From NCBI GenBank assembly GCA_020638835.1, contig JACKHV010000004.1, positions 62,001 to 126,000 of the forward strand: 64,000 bases of DNA, written 5' to 3'. The stretch comes from Planctomycetota bacterium. GTDB taxonomy: Bacteria > Planctomycetota > UBA1135 > GCA-002686595. Numbering within the stretch: the first letter of the stretch is position 1; each line of letters starts with the position of its first letter. The position numbers and the translations under genes are program-made. Of this stretch, positions 25,256 to 34,544 are shown piece after piece. The notes below the pieces were generated by a model. It had not been told where the DNA came from. It made no database searches and saw only the letters and a program-made list of their open reading frames with translations.

Positions 25256-26631
25256 CGATTCGAGGGCTTGTGTGACGGATCGGGCGCGTCGGTCTTGGAC
25301 TTGATCACGAGGCGGATCGGGATCTCCTTGAACTCGAACTCCTCGCGCAAGCGGTTGGTCAAGTAGCGGATGTAGTCCTTGCCGAAGAGCTTCTTGTCGT
25401 TGACGAACACGACGAAGGTCGGCGGCGACGTCTCTGCTTGCGTCGCGTACTTGACGCGCGCGCGGTAGCCGGACGAGCTGGGCGAGCGCGCTTGCAGCGC
25501 CTTCTCGAGCACGCGGTTGAGTTCGCCGGTGCTGATGCGCTGGCGACCTTGGTCGAAGAGTTCCTGCGCCAGCGCGAGGAGCTCGTCGACGCCGTCGCCG
25601 CGCTTGCCGGAGAGGAAGGCGATCGGCGCGTAGGAGATGCCGGGCAGCTCGGCGTCGATGTACTTGCGGAAGTCCTCGGGTTCGAAACCCTCCGCGAGGT
25701 CCCACTTGTTCGCGGCGAGGATCACCGGCTTGTGGTGGTCGATCACGTAACGCGCGAGCTTCTTCTCGATCGCCGAGAACTTGCGGGTCACGTCGAACAG
25801 CAACACGACGACGTCGGCGCGGCGGATGCTGCGCATGGCGCGGGCGTCGCTGAAGAACTCGATCGCGTCCTCCATGCGGCTCTTCTTGCGCACACCGGCG
25901 GTGTCGATCGCGACGAAGCGCTTGCCGTCGCGCTCGAAGATCACGTCCACGGCGTCGCGCGTCGTGCCTTCGATCTCCGAGACGATCATGCGCTCCTCGC
26001 GGGCGAGCTGGTTGATCAGCGTCGACTTGCCGGCGTTGCGACGCCCGATCACCGCGAGCTTCATCGCCGGTTCCGCGACGGGCTTGCCGTGGAACGCGGA
26101 CTGCGGGAGCCGTTCCGCGATCGCCTCGAAGAGGTCGGTCAAGCCTCCGCCGTTCTGCGCGGAGATCGGGAAGTGTTGTTCACCCACTCCGAGCCGCAGG
26201 AAGTCGTCGACGCCCCACTCGAGCTTCTCGCCCTCGACCTTGTTGACGACCAGGAAGACGGGGATCTTGAAGCCGCGCAGCCGCGCCGCGACTTCCTTGT
26301 CGAGCGGCGTGATGCTCTCGCGCACGTCCACCATGAACAGCACGAGGTCCGCGCCGGCGAGCGCCGCGCGGATCTGTTCCTCGACGTGCGGGCCCAGGTC
26401 GTCGCGGTCCACGACGCCGACGCCGCCGGTGTCGATGACTTCGACCCAGTGCTCGGGATCACCGCGCAGGATGCGCGCGGGCACGGCGATGCGGTCGCGC
26501 GTGACGCCGGCGGTCGGCTCGACGATCGAGACGCGGCTGCCGCACATGCGGTTCAGCAGCGTCGACTTGCCGACGTTGGGGCGCCCGACGATGGCGACGC
26601 GGGGCAGCTGAGGTTGCGAGGATTCGGACAT
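25252..26631 (-). CDS. der: Der (EngA), tandem GTPase for 50S ribosome assembly
   Basis: Product of 459 residues with two GTPase domains followed by a KH-like domain. G1 loops are GRPNVGKST (about 16-24) and GRRNAGKST (about 197-205); G3 motifs are DTGGV and DTAGV; G4 motifs are NKVEG and NKWDL. The C-terminal ~110 residues with YIRYLTNRLREEFEFKEIPIRLV form the KH-like domain. Der is essential for maturation of the large ribosomal subunit. Full length for the family. Confidence 0.97.
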   Translation of the reverse strand: MSESSQPQLPRVAIVGRPNVGKSTLLNRMCGSRVSIVEPTAGVTRDRIAVPARILRGDPEHWVEVIDTGGVGVVDRDDLGPHVEEQIRAALAGADLVLFMVDVRESITPLDKEVAARLRGFKIPVFLVVNKVEGEKLEWGVDDFLRLGVGEQHFPISAQNGGGLTDLFEAIAERLPQSAFHGKPVAEPAMKLAVIGRRNAGKSTLINQLAREERMIVSEIEGTTRDAVDVIFERDGKRFVAIDTAGVRKKSRMEDAIEFFSDARAMRSIRRADVVVLLFDVTRKFSAIEKKLARYVIDHHKPVILAANKWDLAEGFEPEDFRKYIDAELPGISYAPIAFLSGKRGDGVDELLALAQELFDQGRQRISTGELNRVLEKALQARSPSSSGYRARVKYATQAETSPPTFVVFVNDKKLFGKDYIRYLTNRLREEFEFKEIPIRLVIKSKTDAPDPSHKPSNR

Positions 26632-26689
26632 GAGCTGAGCAGGGTACGAGGCCCGGTGGGGCCGGTCTAAGAAAACGCCGCGCGGTGCC

Positions 26690-27487
26690 TCAGGCGAGGC
26701 CGAGCAGGCGGTGGAGTTGGGGCAGGAGCCGCACGTCGAGACCGGCGCGGGCGGCGCGGTCGACGACGGCGTCGAGCAGGCCTTGATCGGGCGCCGTCAC
26801 GCCGCCGATCGGCGTCGCGGGCTGCACGACGAGGCGCAGGTCGGGAGCGAGTTCGCGGGCGTCGTCGATCAGCGGCTGGAAGTCGACATCGGCGCGACCG
26901 CCCGCCACGACCAACTTGAGCGCGGCGTCACGCCCGGCGGCGAGTCGCAGCACGGCGCGTCGCGCCGCCGTCCACTCGTCCTCCGTGCGCGGCGTCTCTT
27001 CGACCGCGAGTCCTTCGAGTTCGACGGGTTCGTTCAGGTCGCGCGGCAACTTCAGGTCGAGGCTCAGGTGGTCGCAGGCGTCGCGCACGCGTTCGAGCGC
27101 CGCGGGGTGCGCCCCCGCGCTCTCGAGGTGCAGACGACGTTCACCGAGCAGCGGCTTCAGCGCGAGCAGGAAGTCGGTCCACAGCAGCGGTTCGCCGCCG
27201 GTCAAGCTGAGCGGGCGAGTCCGCGACGGATCGAGTTCGTCGATCCAAGCCGCCGCGGTCGCGACGTCGACCAGCGCCGGTTCGCGTCGCGTCCCGCTCG
27301 GCGCCGCGACGCGCGCCGTCTCGTCACCGCGCCACGTCCACGAAGCCGGCGTGTCGCACCACGCGCAGCGCAGCGGGCATCCGCGCAGGCGCAGGAAGAC
27401 CTGCGGCTGCCCCACGTAGCGCCCTTCCCCCTGGATCGAGGCGAAGGCTTCGAGCACGGGTGCTCGCGTGGCGAGGGCGGCGTTCAT
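26690..27487 (-). CDS. queE: QueE, 7-carboxy-7-deazaguanine synthase
   Basis: Radical SAM enzyme that makes the 7-deazaguanine core of queuosine from 6-carboxytetrahydropterin. The 265-residue product carries the cluster motif C37-PLR-C41-AW-C44, preceded by FASIQGEGRYVGQP, a family hallmark. LSLTGGEPLLWTDF (the SAM-contact GGEP) and HLESAGA follow. The presence of queE implies that queuosine or another deazapurine is made; queC and queD are not in the window. Start ATG 27487. Confidence 0.93.
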   Translation of the reverse strand: MNAALATRAPVLEAFASIQGEGRYVGQPQVFLRLRGCPLRCAWCDTPASWTWRGDETARVAAPSGTRREPALVDVATAAAWIDELDPSRTRPLSLTGGEPLLWTDFLLALKPLLGERRLHLESAGAHPAALERVRDACDHLSLDLKLPRDLNEPVELEGLAVEETPRTEDEWTAARRAVLRLAAGRDAALKLVVAGGRADVDFQPLIDDARELAPDLRLVVQPATPIGGVTAPDQGLLDAVVDRAARAGLDVRLLPQLHRLLGLA

Positions 27488-27518
27488 GTCGCGCGCTGTG
27501 GTGCTCCCCGCAAAGGCG

Positions 27519-27554
27519 CGGACCCCGTCGCTCCTCGAAGAGCGCCGGAGTCCG
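27519..27554 (-). terminator. Hairpin downstream of the small basic protein gene
   Basis: An outer stem CGGAC/GTCCG encloses an inner stem CGCTC/GAGCG with loop CTCGAA. It is placed 50 bp past the small basic protein stop on the minus strand. No U-run, so the terminator call is tentative. Confidence 0.4.
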
Positions 27555-27604
27555 ACGAGAGCGGGCCGGATCGAGGCCGGGAGGGCGAAGGCGTAGCGCG
27601 GGCG

Positions 27605-27844
27605 CTACTTCTTCTTGGCGCCCTTTTCCTTGAGCGCTTCCTCGCGCTCCTTGGCGATGGCTTTCGCCTTCTTGCCGGAGACGATCTTGTACTTGGTGCG
27701 CACCTTCGGGAGGCCGTACACCGAGGCGTCGTCGGCCTTGAACTTGCCGTCCTTGGTGAGTTTGGCGATGCGTTCGACGCGCGTCAGGACGCTGCGCTCA
27801 CCGGCCAGGGTGTCGATGCCCTTGAGGCTTGAGTGGATGGACAT
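27605..27844 (-). CDS. PVC-group small basic protein
   Basis: Product of 79 residues, strongly basic (many Lys and Arg, C-terminal KKGAKKK-like tail). The body, with SVLTRVERIAKLTKDGKF and SVYGLPKVRTKYKIV, matches the small basic protein family reported across Planctomycetes, Verrucomicrobia and Chlamydiae, suspected to be ribosome- or RNA-associated. It is the best single phylogenetic marker in the window. Upstream leader is 110 nt; no clear ribosome-binding site is visible. Confidence 0.85.
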   Translation of the reverse strand: MSIHSSLKGIDTLAGERSVLTRVERIAKLTKDGKFKADDASVYGLPKVRTKYKIVSGKKAKAIAKEREEALKEKGAKKK

Positions 27845-27953
27845 GGGACTAGTGTTGTTTGAGTAGAGAAGTGTTTCGTTCGCGGGTCCCGTCGTGACCG
27901 CGCGTCGGTCGGTGTGTGCTGCCGGAGTCGGCGGCTGGTGTTCGGTGAGTTGG

Positions 27954-28616
27954 TCAGCGCTTGAAGACGTTGTCGATGTTGTCGACGTAGGCGGACGAGA
28001 AGTCCGGCATCGCGTGCAAGATCTTCAGCACGTCTTCGATGTTCTTGTTCTTCTTGGGCTCGGCTCCGACGCAGAGCACGATCCACTTGCCGTTGCGGTC
28101 GGAGACGGGTAGCACGACCGGCAGGCCGAGGTCTTTCAGGCGCCAGTAGTCGGCTTCCCAGCGCGTCTGTTCATCTTTTCCGTACCGCTGCGCACAGACC
28201 GTGACGCGACTCTCGGGCAGCAGGAAGGAGCGGTCGACTTCCGTGCGGTACTCGGTGGCGGTGTCGTCGGTGGTCGCGGGTTGGTCGACGACCGGCGGCG
28301 GCGTGTCGACGGGCCGGCGCAGGTCGAGCGCGTAGTCGGCGTCGGCGGCCTTGCTGCTGCTGTCGTCGTTCGCGGCGAGCGCCGGCTTCCCCACCGAGAA
28401 GCGGCCGAGGAAGAACGCGAGGACGAGCAACAGCGCACCGGCGGCGACCGCCAGGATCGGTTCGATCTGCCGACGCTCGATGGAGGGCGGCAAGTCGTCG
28501 AGCCCGGGGCTCTTCACGGGCGGCGCGACCGGAGTCGGCGTGGGGGCCGGTTCCTGCGCGGCGGCGTGAGTCGAGGCTTGGAAGGCCTCGAGCATGTTCT
28601 TGGGGCGCGGTGTCAT
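27954..28616 (-). CDS. Single-pass membrane protein with periplasmic C-terminal domain
   Basis: Product of 220 residues from the ATG at 28616. Residues 1-50 are Pro/Ala-rich and cytoplasmic, residues 51-73 form one membrane helix (EPILAVAAGALLLVLAFFLG), and the rest is a Pro/Asp-rich linker followed by a compact domain of about 85 residues with VTVCAQRYGKDEQT, LGLPVVLPVSDRNGKWIVLC and a C-terminal DNIDNVFKR. The layout resembles SPOR-type proteins that bind denuded septal peptidoglycan, but the sequence match is weak. A good minus-strand promoter precedes it. Confidence 0.75.
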   Translation of the reverse strand: MTPRPKNMLEAFQASTHAAAQEPAPTPTPVAPPVKSPGLDDLPPSIERRQIEPILAVAAGALLLVLAFFLGRFSVGKPALAANDDSSSKAADADYALDLRRPVDTPPPVVDQPATTDDTATEYRTEVDRSFLLPESRVTVCAQRYGKDEQTRWEADYWRLKDLGLPVVLPVSDRNGKWIVLCVGAEPKKNKNIEDVLKILHAMPDFSSAYVDNIDNVFKR

Positions 28617-28779
28617 GGCGTTCGATCGGTTGCGGGCCCTGCGGCGTCGAGGGTCCCTGCCGGCGGCGAGGTCGTTCGATCCGATCCGGACCCCCACGAA
28701 GGAACGCGGGACGGGACGGGTTGTCAAGAAGCCAGCGCCCCGCCGGCGACAGGCCGGACGGCGGCACGAAGGGGCGGAG

Positions 28780-28808
28780 ATTCTAGAGCGGCCCCGATTC
28801 GGCGTCAA
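28780..28808 (-). promoter_or_regulatory. Promoter for the membrane protein gene 27954-28616
   Basis: On the minus strand TTGACG (28808-28803), 17-bp spacer, TAGAAT (28785-28780). Expected start near 28773, giving a leader of about 157 nt. A clear sigma70-type pair. Confidence 0.65.
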
Positions 28809-28846
28809 CGGCGAGCCCGGTCCCCGCGGCTCCCCGTAGGGGCGTG

Positions 28847-28875
28847 TGGACTTCTCGCCCGCGGCGGCCCATCCT
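28847..28875 (+). promoter_or_regulatory. Possible promoter for the FG-GAP lipoprotein gene
   Basis: TGGACT (28847-28852), 17-bp spacer, CATCCT (28870-28875). The predicted start lies about 8 nt before the ATG at 28890, so the mRNA would be almost leaderless. It is divergent from the promoter at 28780-28808. Confidence 0.4.
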
Positions 28876-28889
28876 CCCTCCCCCGACCC

Positions 28890-30680
28890 ATGCGCCAGCC
28901 CCCCCTCCCGCTCGCTCTCGCCGCCTTCTGCCTGCTCGCCGCGTGCGCGGAGGAGGCCGGTCCGGCGGACTTCCCCGACGAAGCGCGGGCGCGCGGCGTC
29001 GACTACGTGAACCGCTCCGGGCGGCCGGAGAAGGCCACGATCCTGGAGGCGAACGGCGCCGGCGTGGCGCTCTTCGACCTCGGCGGCGACGGCGACCTCG
29101 ACATCGTCTTCGCGCAAGGCCTGCCCTCGCTCGACGCCCTGACCACCGGACCCGGCGCCGACCTCGCGATCTACGAGAACGACGGCCGCGGCAACTTCCG
29201 GCGCTTGCCGGGGCCCGGGCTCTCGGGTTGGTGGACGGGACTGGCGGCGGGCGACGTCGACAACGACGGCGACACGGACCTCGTCGCGGGCGGCTTCGGC
29301 GCGCTGCGCGTGCTCTGGCAGGAGGACGGGAAGCTCGTGCCCGGGCCGGACCTGATCGGCCTGCCGCCCTACGACGAGGACGCGGCGCTGGTGCCGGGCC
29401 GGCCGCGCGCGGCGGGCAAGCCGCCCGCTTGGATCACGAGCCTCGCGCTCTTCGACAGCAACGGCGACGGCGCGCTCGACCTCTACGTCGGTCAGTACCT
29501 CGACCTCGACCCGGTCGACCCGCCGCTCGGCGAGCTGGGCGAGGGCGCGCTCGCCGTGCCGTGCCGCTGGAAGGGTCACGAGGTCTACTGCGGTCCGCGC
29601 GGCATGCGCGCGCAACCCGACCGCCTCCTGTGGGGCGCGGCGAACGGCGTCTTCTGGGACGCGACGCGCGACGCGCTGCCCGGCCACCAACCCGGCTTCA
29701 CGCTCGGCGTGCTGCCGTTCGACGCGGACGGCGACGGCGACACGGACCTCTTCGTCGCGAACGACTCGGCCGCGAACCTGATGCTCGTCAACGAAGGCAA
29801 CGGACGCTTCGTCGACCACGGCTTCGAGACGGGGCTCGCCTACTCGCCCGAGGGCATGCCCGAGGCAGGCATGGGCGTCGCGAGCGGCGACGTCGACCGC
29901 GACGGCTTCCTCGACATCGCGCTGACGAACTTCTCGGACGAGCCGACCGCGCTCTACCTCGGCGTGCCGACCGGCTTCAAGAACGCGACCTTCCGCTACG
30001 GGCTCGGCAACGAGACGCGTCCGCTGTTGTCGTGGGGCGTGCACCTCGTCGACTTCGACGGCGACGGGTGGCTCGAGCTGTTCACCGCGAACGGGCACGT
30101 CTATCCGCAGGCGGACGAACCGCTGACGGGGACGAGCTACGCGCAGGCGGACACCCTCTGGCACCTGGGCCCGGAACCGCGCGCGCGTCGCTTCGAGCCG
30201 CTGCGCGACGACTCGATCTTCGCGCAGCCGACCTCGAGCCGCGGCAGCGCGGTCGGCGACCTCGACGGCGACGCACGTCCGGACCTCGTCGTCACACGCA
30301 TCGATGGTCCCGCCGCGCTCGGCATGAATCGCACGGGCGCGAAGAACCACCGGCTCGAACTCGTGCTGCGCGGACCGGAAGGCTATCCGGACGACTATCG
30401 CGGGCGGCGCACACCGCGCGACGCGATGGGCGCGCGCGTCGAGATCATCATGGACGCGAAGGACGAACTCCCCCGCCTGCGCGGCGAGGTGCAGACCGCG
30501 TCCGGTTACCAGTCGGCCTCCGCGCCGTGGCTGCACTTCGGCTTCGGCGAGCGCACGGGATTCGAGCAGATCCGCGTGTTCTGGCCGTCCGGCGCGACGG
30601 AACTGATCTTCGCGGGGCCGGCGGACCGGCGCCTCGTGATCCAGGAAGGCCAAGGCATCGTCGAGCGGAGGGACCTCTAG
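28890..30680 (+). CDS. FG-GAP repeat/ASPIC-UnbV lipoprotein (CRTAC1-like)
   Basis: Product of 596 residues. The signal peptide ends in the lipobox LLAAC (Cys19). About seven calcium-binding FG-GAP repeats follow, each with a D-x-D-x-D-G pattern: GDGDLDIVF, DVDNDGDTDLVAG, DSNGDGALDLYVG, DADGDGDTDLFVAN, DVDRDGFLDIALTN, DFDGDGWLELFTANG and DLDGDARPDLVVT. Together they should form a beta-propeller. The C-terminal ~110 residues with GEVQTASGYQSASAPWLHFG and VFWPSGATELI are the ASPIC/UnbV domain. These proteins are abundant in Planctomycetes, outside the inner membrane; their function is not established. A TPR gene follows after 2 nt. Confidence 0.93.
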   Translation: MRQPPLPLALAAFCLLAACAEEAGPADFPDEARARGVDYVNRSGRPEKATILEANGAGVALFDLGGDGDLDIVFAQGLPSLDALTTGPGADLAIYENDGRGNFRRLPGPGLSGWWTGLAAGDVDNDGDTDLVAGGFGALRVLWQEDGKLVPGPDLIGLPPYDEDAALVPGRPRAAGKPPAWITSLALFDSNGDGALDLYVGQYLDLDPVDPPLGELGEGALAVPCRWKGHEVYCGPRGMRAQPDRLLWGAANGVFWDATRDALPGHQPGFTLGVLPFDADGDGDTDLFVANDSAANLMLVNEGNGRFVDHGFETGLAYSPEGMPEAGMGVASGDVDRDGFLDIALTNFSDEPTALYLGVPTGFKNATFRYGLGNETRPLLSWGVHLVDFDGDGWLELFTANGHVYPQADEPLTGTSYAQADTLWHLGPEPRARRFEPLRDDSIFAQPTSSRGSAVGDLDGDARPDLVVTRIDGPAALGMNRTGAKNHRLELVLRGPEGYPDDYRGRRTPRDAMGARVEIIMDAKDELPRLRGEVQTASGYQSASAPWLHFGFGERTGFEQIRVFWPSGATELIFAGPADRRLVIQEGQGIVERRDL

Positions 30681-30682
30681 CG

Positions 30683-31813
30683 ATGCGCGCGCTGTGGTTG
30701 TCGCTCGCGTTGCTCGTCGGCGCTGCGCAGGTGGTCGCGGCGCAGGACGCGCCGGTCGAGGTCGAGCGCGCTGCCGACGCGCGCGCGGAACGCATCGCGA
30801 GCTGGCGGGAAGCGCTCGAGCTCGACCTCGCGGGGGAAGTGCTCGCGTCCGTCGCGGCGCTCGAGGGCGGTGCTGCGTCGCTCTCCGCGGACGGCGAAGC
30901 GCTCGCGCTCTACGCCTCGGCGCTCGCGGCATCCGGTCAACGGGACGCCGCGCGGAGGGCCCTGCGCTCGGCGAGCGAGGACACCACAGAGCGCGCGGCG
31001 ATCGACGTCGCGCTCGCGGCGCTCGACCTGGACGAGGACCGACTCGCGGAGGTGGAAGCGCGCCTCGCCGAGGAAGACGGTTCCGTGCGGGCGGAGCTCC
31101 AAGACGCGCCGCGCGCGTGGTTCCTGCTCGGTCGCGCCCGCGTCCGCGCCGGCGCCACAGGCCGTGCGCGCGTTCCGCTCGAGGCCTTCGTCGAGCGCTG
31201 GCCGCGACACGCCGACGCGCCGGCGGCGTGGCACATGCTCGCGCAGGAAGCGCTCGAGCGCCGCGACCTCGAGCGCGCGAGGGAGTGCCGCGAGCGCGGC
31301 GCCGAGCTGGGTCGCTGGCACGCGTACTACCGCACGCGACGGCTGCAATGCCGCGCGAACCCCGACGCGCCCGAGCCGCGCATCGGCCTCGCGCAGCTGT
31401 GGATCGCGGCGGAGGACTGGAACCGCGCGCGGGCCGAGCTGGACCCGGTGCTCACGCGACACCCCGAAGCGTGCGCGGCCTGGACGACGCTCGGCGAGCT
31501 CGAGCGCAAGCAGGGACGCCTCGCCGAGTCGCGCGCCGCCTACGCGCGCGCCGTCGCGTGCGATCCGGACCAACACGTCGCGCGCTTCGCGCTCGGGCTC
31601 TTGCTCGTCGACGCGGGCGAGCCCGAGGCGGCGCGCGTCGAGCTCGAGGCGCTCTGCGACGACGAGCACGCGGGCTCGGACCGCCGCTTCGTCGGAGCCC
31701 ACCTCGCGCTCGCGCGCGTCCTTGTGGAGCTCGGCGACGAGAAGAGCGCCACGCGGCGCTACGCACGCTATCGCGAGCTGGGCGGCACGGAAGCGCTCGA
31801 AGCGTCTCGCTGA
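30683..31813 (+). CDS. Exported TPR-repeat protein
   Basis: Product of 376 residues with a signal peptide (cleavage near VVAAQ). The body is almost wholly TPR helices, Ala-, Arg- and Glu-rich, for example AWHMLAQEALERRDLERARECR and AWTTLGELERKQGRLAESRAAY. TPRs are protein-interaction scaffolds. The 2-nt gap after the FG-GAP gene, a pairing often seen in Planctomycetes, implies a shared transcript and probably a physical partner. Confidence 0.88.
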   Translation: MRALWLSLALLVGAAQVVAAQDAPVEVERAADARAERIASWREALELDLAGEVLASVAALEGGAASLSADGEALALYASALAASGQRDAARRALRSASEDTTERAAIDVALAALDLDEDRLAEVEARLAEEDGSVRAELQDAPRAWFLLGRARVRAGATGRARVPLEAFVERWPRHADAPAAWHMLAQEALERRDLERARECRERGAELGRWHAYYRTRRLQCRANPDAPEPRIGLAQLWIAAEDWNRARAELDPVLTRHPEACAAWTTLGELERKQGRLAESRAAYARAVACDPDQHVARFALGLLLVDAGEPEAARVELEALCDDEHAGSDRRFVGAHLALARVLVELGDEKSATRRYARYRELGGTEALEASR

Positions 31814-31835
31814 CGACGCGAGCGCGACGCGTCGA

Positions 31836-33161
31836 TCAGAGCTGCGAGAGCACTTCGCGCGTCCGCACGACGTAGTCCGCGTAGGCCTCGTTCGACTCGT
31901 TGCGCTCGAGCCAGCGTTCGAGCGTTCCGCGCGCGCCTTCGCGGTCGCCGTCCTGCACCTGCGCCTGCGCGAGATTCAAGTGGATCGGCTCGGGCGGAAC
32001 GATGCCCTCCCCTTCCATGACGACCATCACCTCGCGCCACTGACGCGCGGCTTCGGCGTAGTCCTTCATGCGGTAGAGCACGACGGCGTAGTGGTTGCGC
32101 GCCGACAAGTGGTCGGGGTCGTAGCGCAGCGCGCGCTCGAAGCACTCGCGAGCGAGTTCGAGGTCTTCGTGCGAGTAGGCGTCGACGCCCCGGTCCGCGA
32201 GGCGCACGGCTTCGTCCGCGAGGATGCGCGCGCCGCTCGACAGCTCTTCCGTCGAGAGTCCGAGTTCACGCGCGGTGACGAGGTGTTCGAGCGCGCGGCC
32301 GCGCCGCGCTTCGTGATCCGCCTCCGTCTCGCCGGGCGCGGGGATCAGCGCGGCGATTCCGGCCTTCTTGTGGAGCACGGCGAGCTCGCCCTGCAGCGGT
32401 TCGCCTTCCTGCACGAGCTCGGTGATGACGAGGACCGCTTCTTCCAGCCTCGAGCGCGCGGCGAGGATGTCGGCGAGCACGCGCCGCGTCTCGACCTCGC
32501 GGCTGTCGTAGGACAACGAGCGTTGCGCGGCCTCGAGTGCGGCGGTCGGCTGGCCGGCGGCGAGCGCTTCCTTGGCGAGCAGCAGGTGACCCTGCGCGAG
32601 CGCGCGGTCGACGAAGGGCAGCTGCGGGTCCCTGCGCAGCGCCGACTCGATCGTCGCGACGCCGCGGCGTGCGCCGCCCGACTGGTAGAGCTCGAGCACG
32701 CCCTGCGCGCGCGTCAGTTCCGGACACGGACCGACGGCGGCGAGCCCGCGCTCCAGCTCCGAGCGCGCCGTGTCGACGTTCCCCACCGCCGCCGAGATCT
32801 CCGCCATCGTGGCGTAGACCCGCGGATCCTGCGGATCGACGGCACGCGCGCGCTCGACGGCGCGCACCGCGTCGGTGTCGTTGCCGAGCAAGGTCTGGAT
32901 GCGCGCGTCGATCAGGTCGGCCTCGATCCCGAGCCGGCCGCGCCAGCTGCGCAGCAAGGGCGAGGCCTCCTCGAGGCGACCGAGGTCGACGTGGCGCCGC
33001 AGCGCGCGCACTTCTTCGTCCTCCTCGCGCTGCGCGCGGTGCTCCGCGCGCGCCGTTGCGCCCGAGGGCGAGGTCGAGGCGTGGGTGGAGTCCTCCGAGG
33101 AGTCCGTGCACGCGCAGAGCGCGAGCGGAAGGAGCATGAGCAGGCGGAGCGAAGGGCGCAT
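31836..33161 (-). CDS. TPR-repeat lipoprotein
   Basis: Product of 441 residues from the ATG at 33161. Lipobox LALCAC near residue 16-18 predicts lipidation. It is made of many TPR-like helix pairs, for example YATMAEISAAVGNVDTARSEL, HLLLAKEALAAGQPTAALEA and FERALRYDPDHLSARNHYAVV. No enzyme motif. It converges with the TPR gene at 30683-31813 and diverges from mtaB across a 57-bp gap. Its role is unknown. Confidence 0.85.
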   Translation of the reverse strand: MRPSLRLLMLLPLALCACTDSSEDSTHASTSPSGATARAEHRAQREEDEEVRALRRHVDLGRLEEASPLLRSWRGRLGIEADLIDARIQTLLGNDTDAVRAVERARAVDPQDPRVYATMAEISAAVGNVDTARSELERGLAAVGPCPELTRAQGVLELYQSGGARRGVATIESALRRDPQLPFVDRALAQGHLLLAKEALAAGQPTAALEAAQRSLSYDSREVETRRVLADILAARSRLEEAVLVITELVQEGEPLQGELAVLHKKAGIAALIPAPGETEADHEARRGRALEHLVTARELGLSTEELSSGARILADEAVRLADRGVDAYSHEDLELARECFERALRYDPDHLSARNHYAVVLYRMKDYAEAARQWREVMVVMEGEGIVPPEPIHLNLAQAQVQDGDREGARGTLERWLERNESNEAYADYVVRTREVLSQL

Positions 33162-33218
33162 GGATGGAGGAGGAGCGGCGCGAGTTCGTGAGTCGCTGTG
33201 CGAGCCGCCCAGGTTAGC

Positions 33219-34544
33219 ATGCGCCGCATGGGCTCCGTCCGTTTCGTCACCTACGGCTGCAAGGCCAACCAGTACGACACCCAGGTCTTGCGCGAGGCCC
33301 TCGTGCGCCGGGGTTGGAAGGAAGAGGACCGCGGCGCCGACCTGCTCGTGGTGAACACCTGCACGGTCACCGCCGAAGCCGGACGCAAGGCGCGCCAGCT
33401 GATCCGACGCGCGCACCGCGAAGACCCGCGGACGAAGATCTGCGTCACCGGCTGCCTCGCCGAGAGCGAGCCCGAGGTGCTGCGCGAGATGCCCGGCGTC
33501 GAGTGGGTGCTCGGCAACGGTGAGGCGAAACAACCCGTGCACTTCCTGCGCGAGCTCGGCGAAGAGTTCACGCCCGAGGAACTCGGCATCCCCAGCGGTA
33601 TCACCGAGTTCTCCGGCCACACGCGCGCCTTCCTGAAGATCCAGGACGGCTGCGACATGGCCTGCGCGTTCTGCATCATCCCGTCCGTTCGCGGCAAGTC
33701 GAAATCGCGTCCAATCCCGGAATTGGTGGCCGAAGTCGAGCGTTTGGCCGAATCCGGCTACGTCGAGATCGTGCTCTGCGGGATCCACATCGGCCACTGG
33801 GGTCGCGACCTCGGACTGGAGCTCGCCGACCTCGTCGCCGCGCTCTGCGCCGCCGCGCCGCGCGGCGCGCGAGGCCGCCCGTGCGACTTCCGCCTGCGCC
33901 TCTCGTCGATCGAGGCGACCGAGGTCTCGGACCGCCTGCTCGAGGTCATGGCGCGCGAGTCGCGCCGCGTCGCTCCGCACTTGCACATGCCGCTGCAGAG
34001 CGGCGACGACGAGATCCTCGCCGCGATGAACCGCTGGTACGGCGTCGAGGAGTACCTCGGCCACTGCGACCGCATCCGCTCCGCGCTCGACCGCCCGGCC
34101 TTCACGGCCGACGTGCTCGTCGGCTTCTGCGGAGAGGAGGATCGGCACTTCGAGCGCACGCTCGACACGGTGCGACGCGCGGGCTTCGCACGCTTGCACG
34201 TCTTCCCGTTCTCGGTGCGCCCCGGCACCGCCGCGGAACACCTCGGTGCACCGCCGCCGCCGCCCCTCGTGCGCGAGCGTCGCGCCGCGCTCTCCGAGCT
34301 GGCGAGCGAGCTGCAGGTCGAGTACCGACGCTCCCTCGACGGTGCCGAGGACTCGATCGTGCTCGAGGGCGCCGTCGGACTCTCGGGCCGTTATCAAAGG
34401 GTGCGCGTGCCGCTCGAGGAACTCGAGGGCCCCTTGCCCCCGCGCGTCGACGTGCGCCTCGCGCTCGAGCGCGACGCCGAGTCGGGCGAGGAACGCCTCG
34501 TCGGTCACGCCACGGCGAACGACCGACTGGAGCACGCGCGGTGA
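33219..34544 (+). CDS. mtaB: MtaB-like tRNA methylthiotransferase
   Basis: Product of 441 residues, a radical SAM methylthiotransferase that adds a methylthio group to (threonylcarbamoyl)adenosine 37 in tRNA. The N-terminal UPF0004 domain begins FVTYGCKANQYDTQ and supplies three cysteines for one 4Fe-4S cluster (also VNTCTVT and VTGCLAESEPEV). The radical SAM cluster is in KIQDGCDMACAFCIIPSVRG, where the GCD..C..C spacing and RG ending match MtaB better than MiaB. A C-terminal TRAM-like region follows. The ATG at 33219 has AGG five nt before; a second ATG at 33228 is possible. The stop overlaps the next gene's GTG start (GTGA). Confidence 0.9.
   Translation: MRRMGSVRFVTYGCKANQYDTQVLREALVRRGWKEEDRGADLLVVNTCTVTAEAGRKARQLIRRAHREDPRTKICVTGCLAESEPEVLREMPGVEWVLGNGEAKQPVHFLRELGEEFTPEELGIPSGITEFSGHTRAFLKIQDGCDMACAFCIIPSVRGKSKSRPIPELVAEVERLAESGYVEIVLCGIHIGHWGRDLGLELADLVAALCAAAPRGARGRPCDFRLRLSSIEATEVSDRLLEVMARESRRVAPHLHMPLQSGDDEILAAMNRWYGVEEYLGHCDRIRSALDRPAFTADVLVGFCGEEDRHFERTLDTVRRAGFARLHVFPFSVRPGTAAEHLGAPPPPPLVRERRAALSELASELQVEYRRSLDGAEDSIVLEGAVGLSGRYQRVRVPLEELEGPLPPRVDVRLALERDAESGEERLVGHATANDRLEHAR

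Noticed and set aside
27954..30932. Very long minus-strand open frame opposite the FG-GAP gene
   Set aside because: It is an Arg/Val/Glu-rich shadow produced by high G+C codon use; only its end (27954-28616) is a real gene, and the plus strand carries clear FG-GAP repeats and an ASPIC domain.
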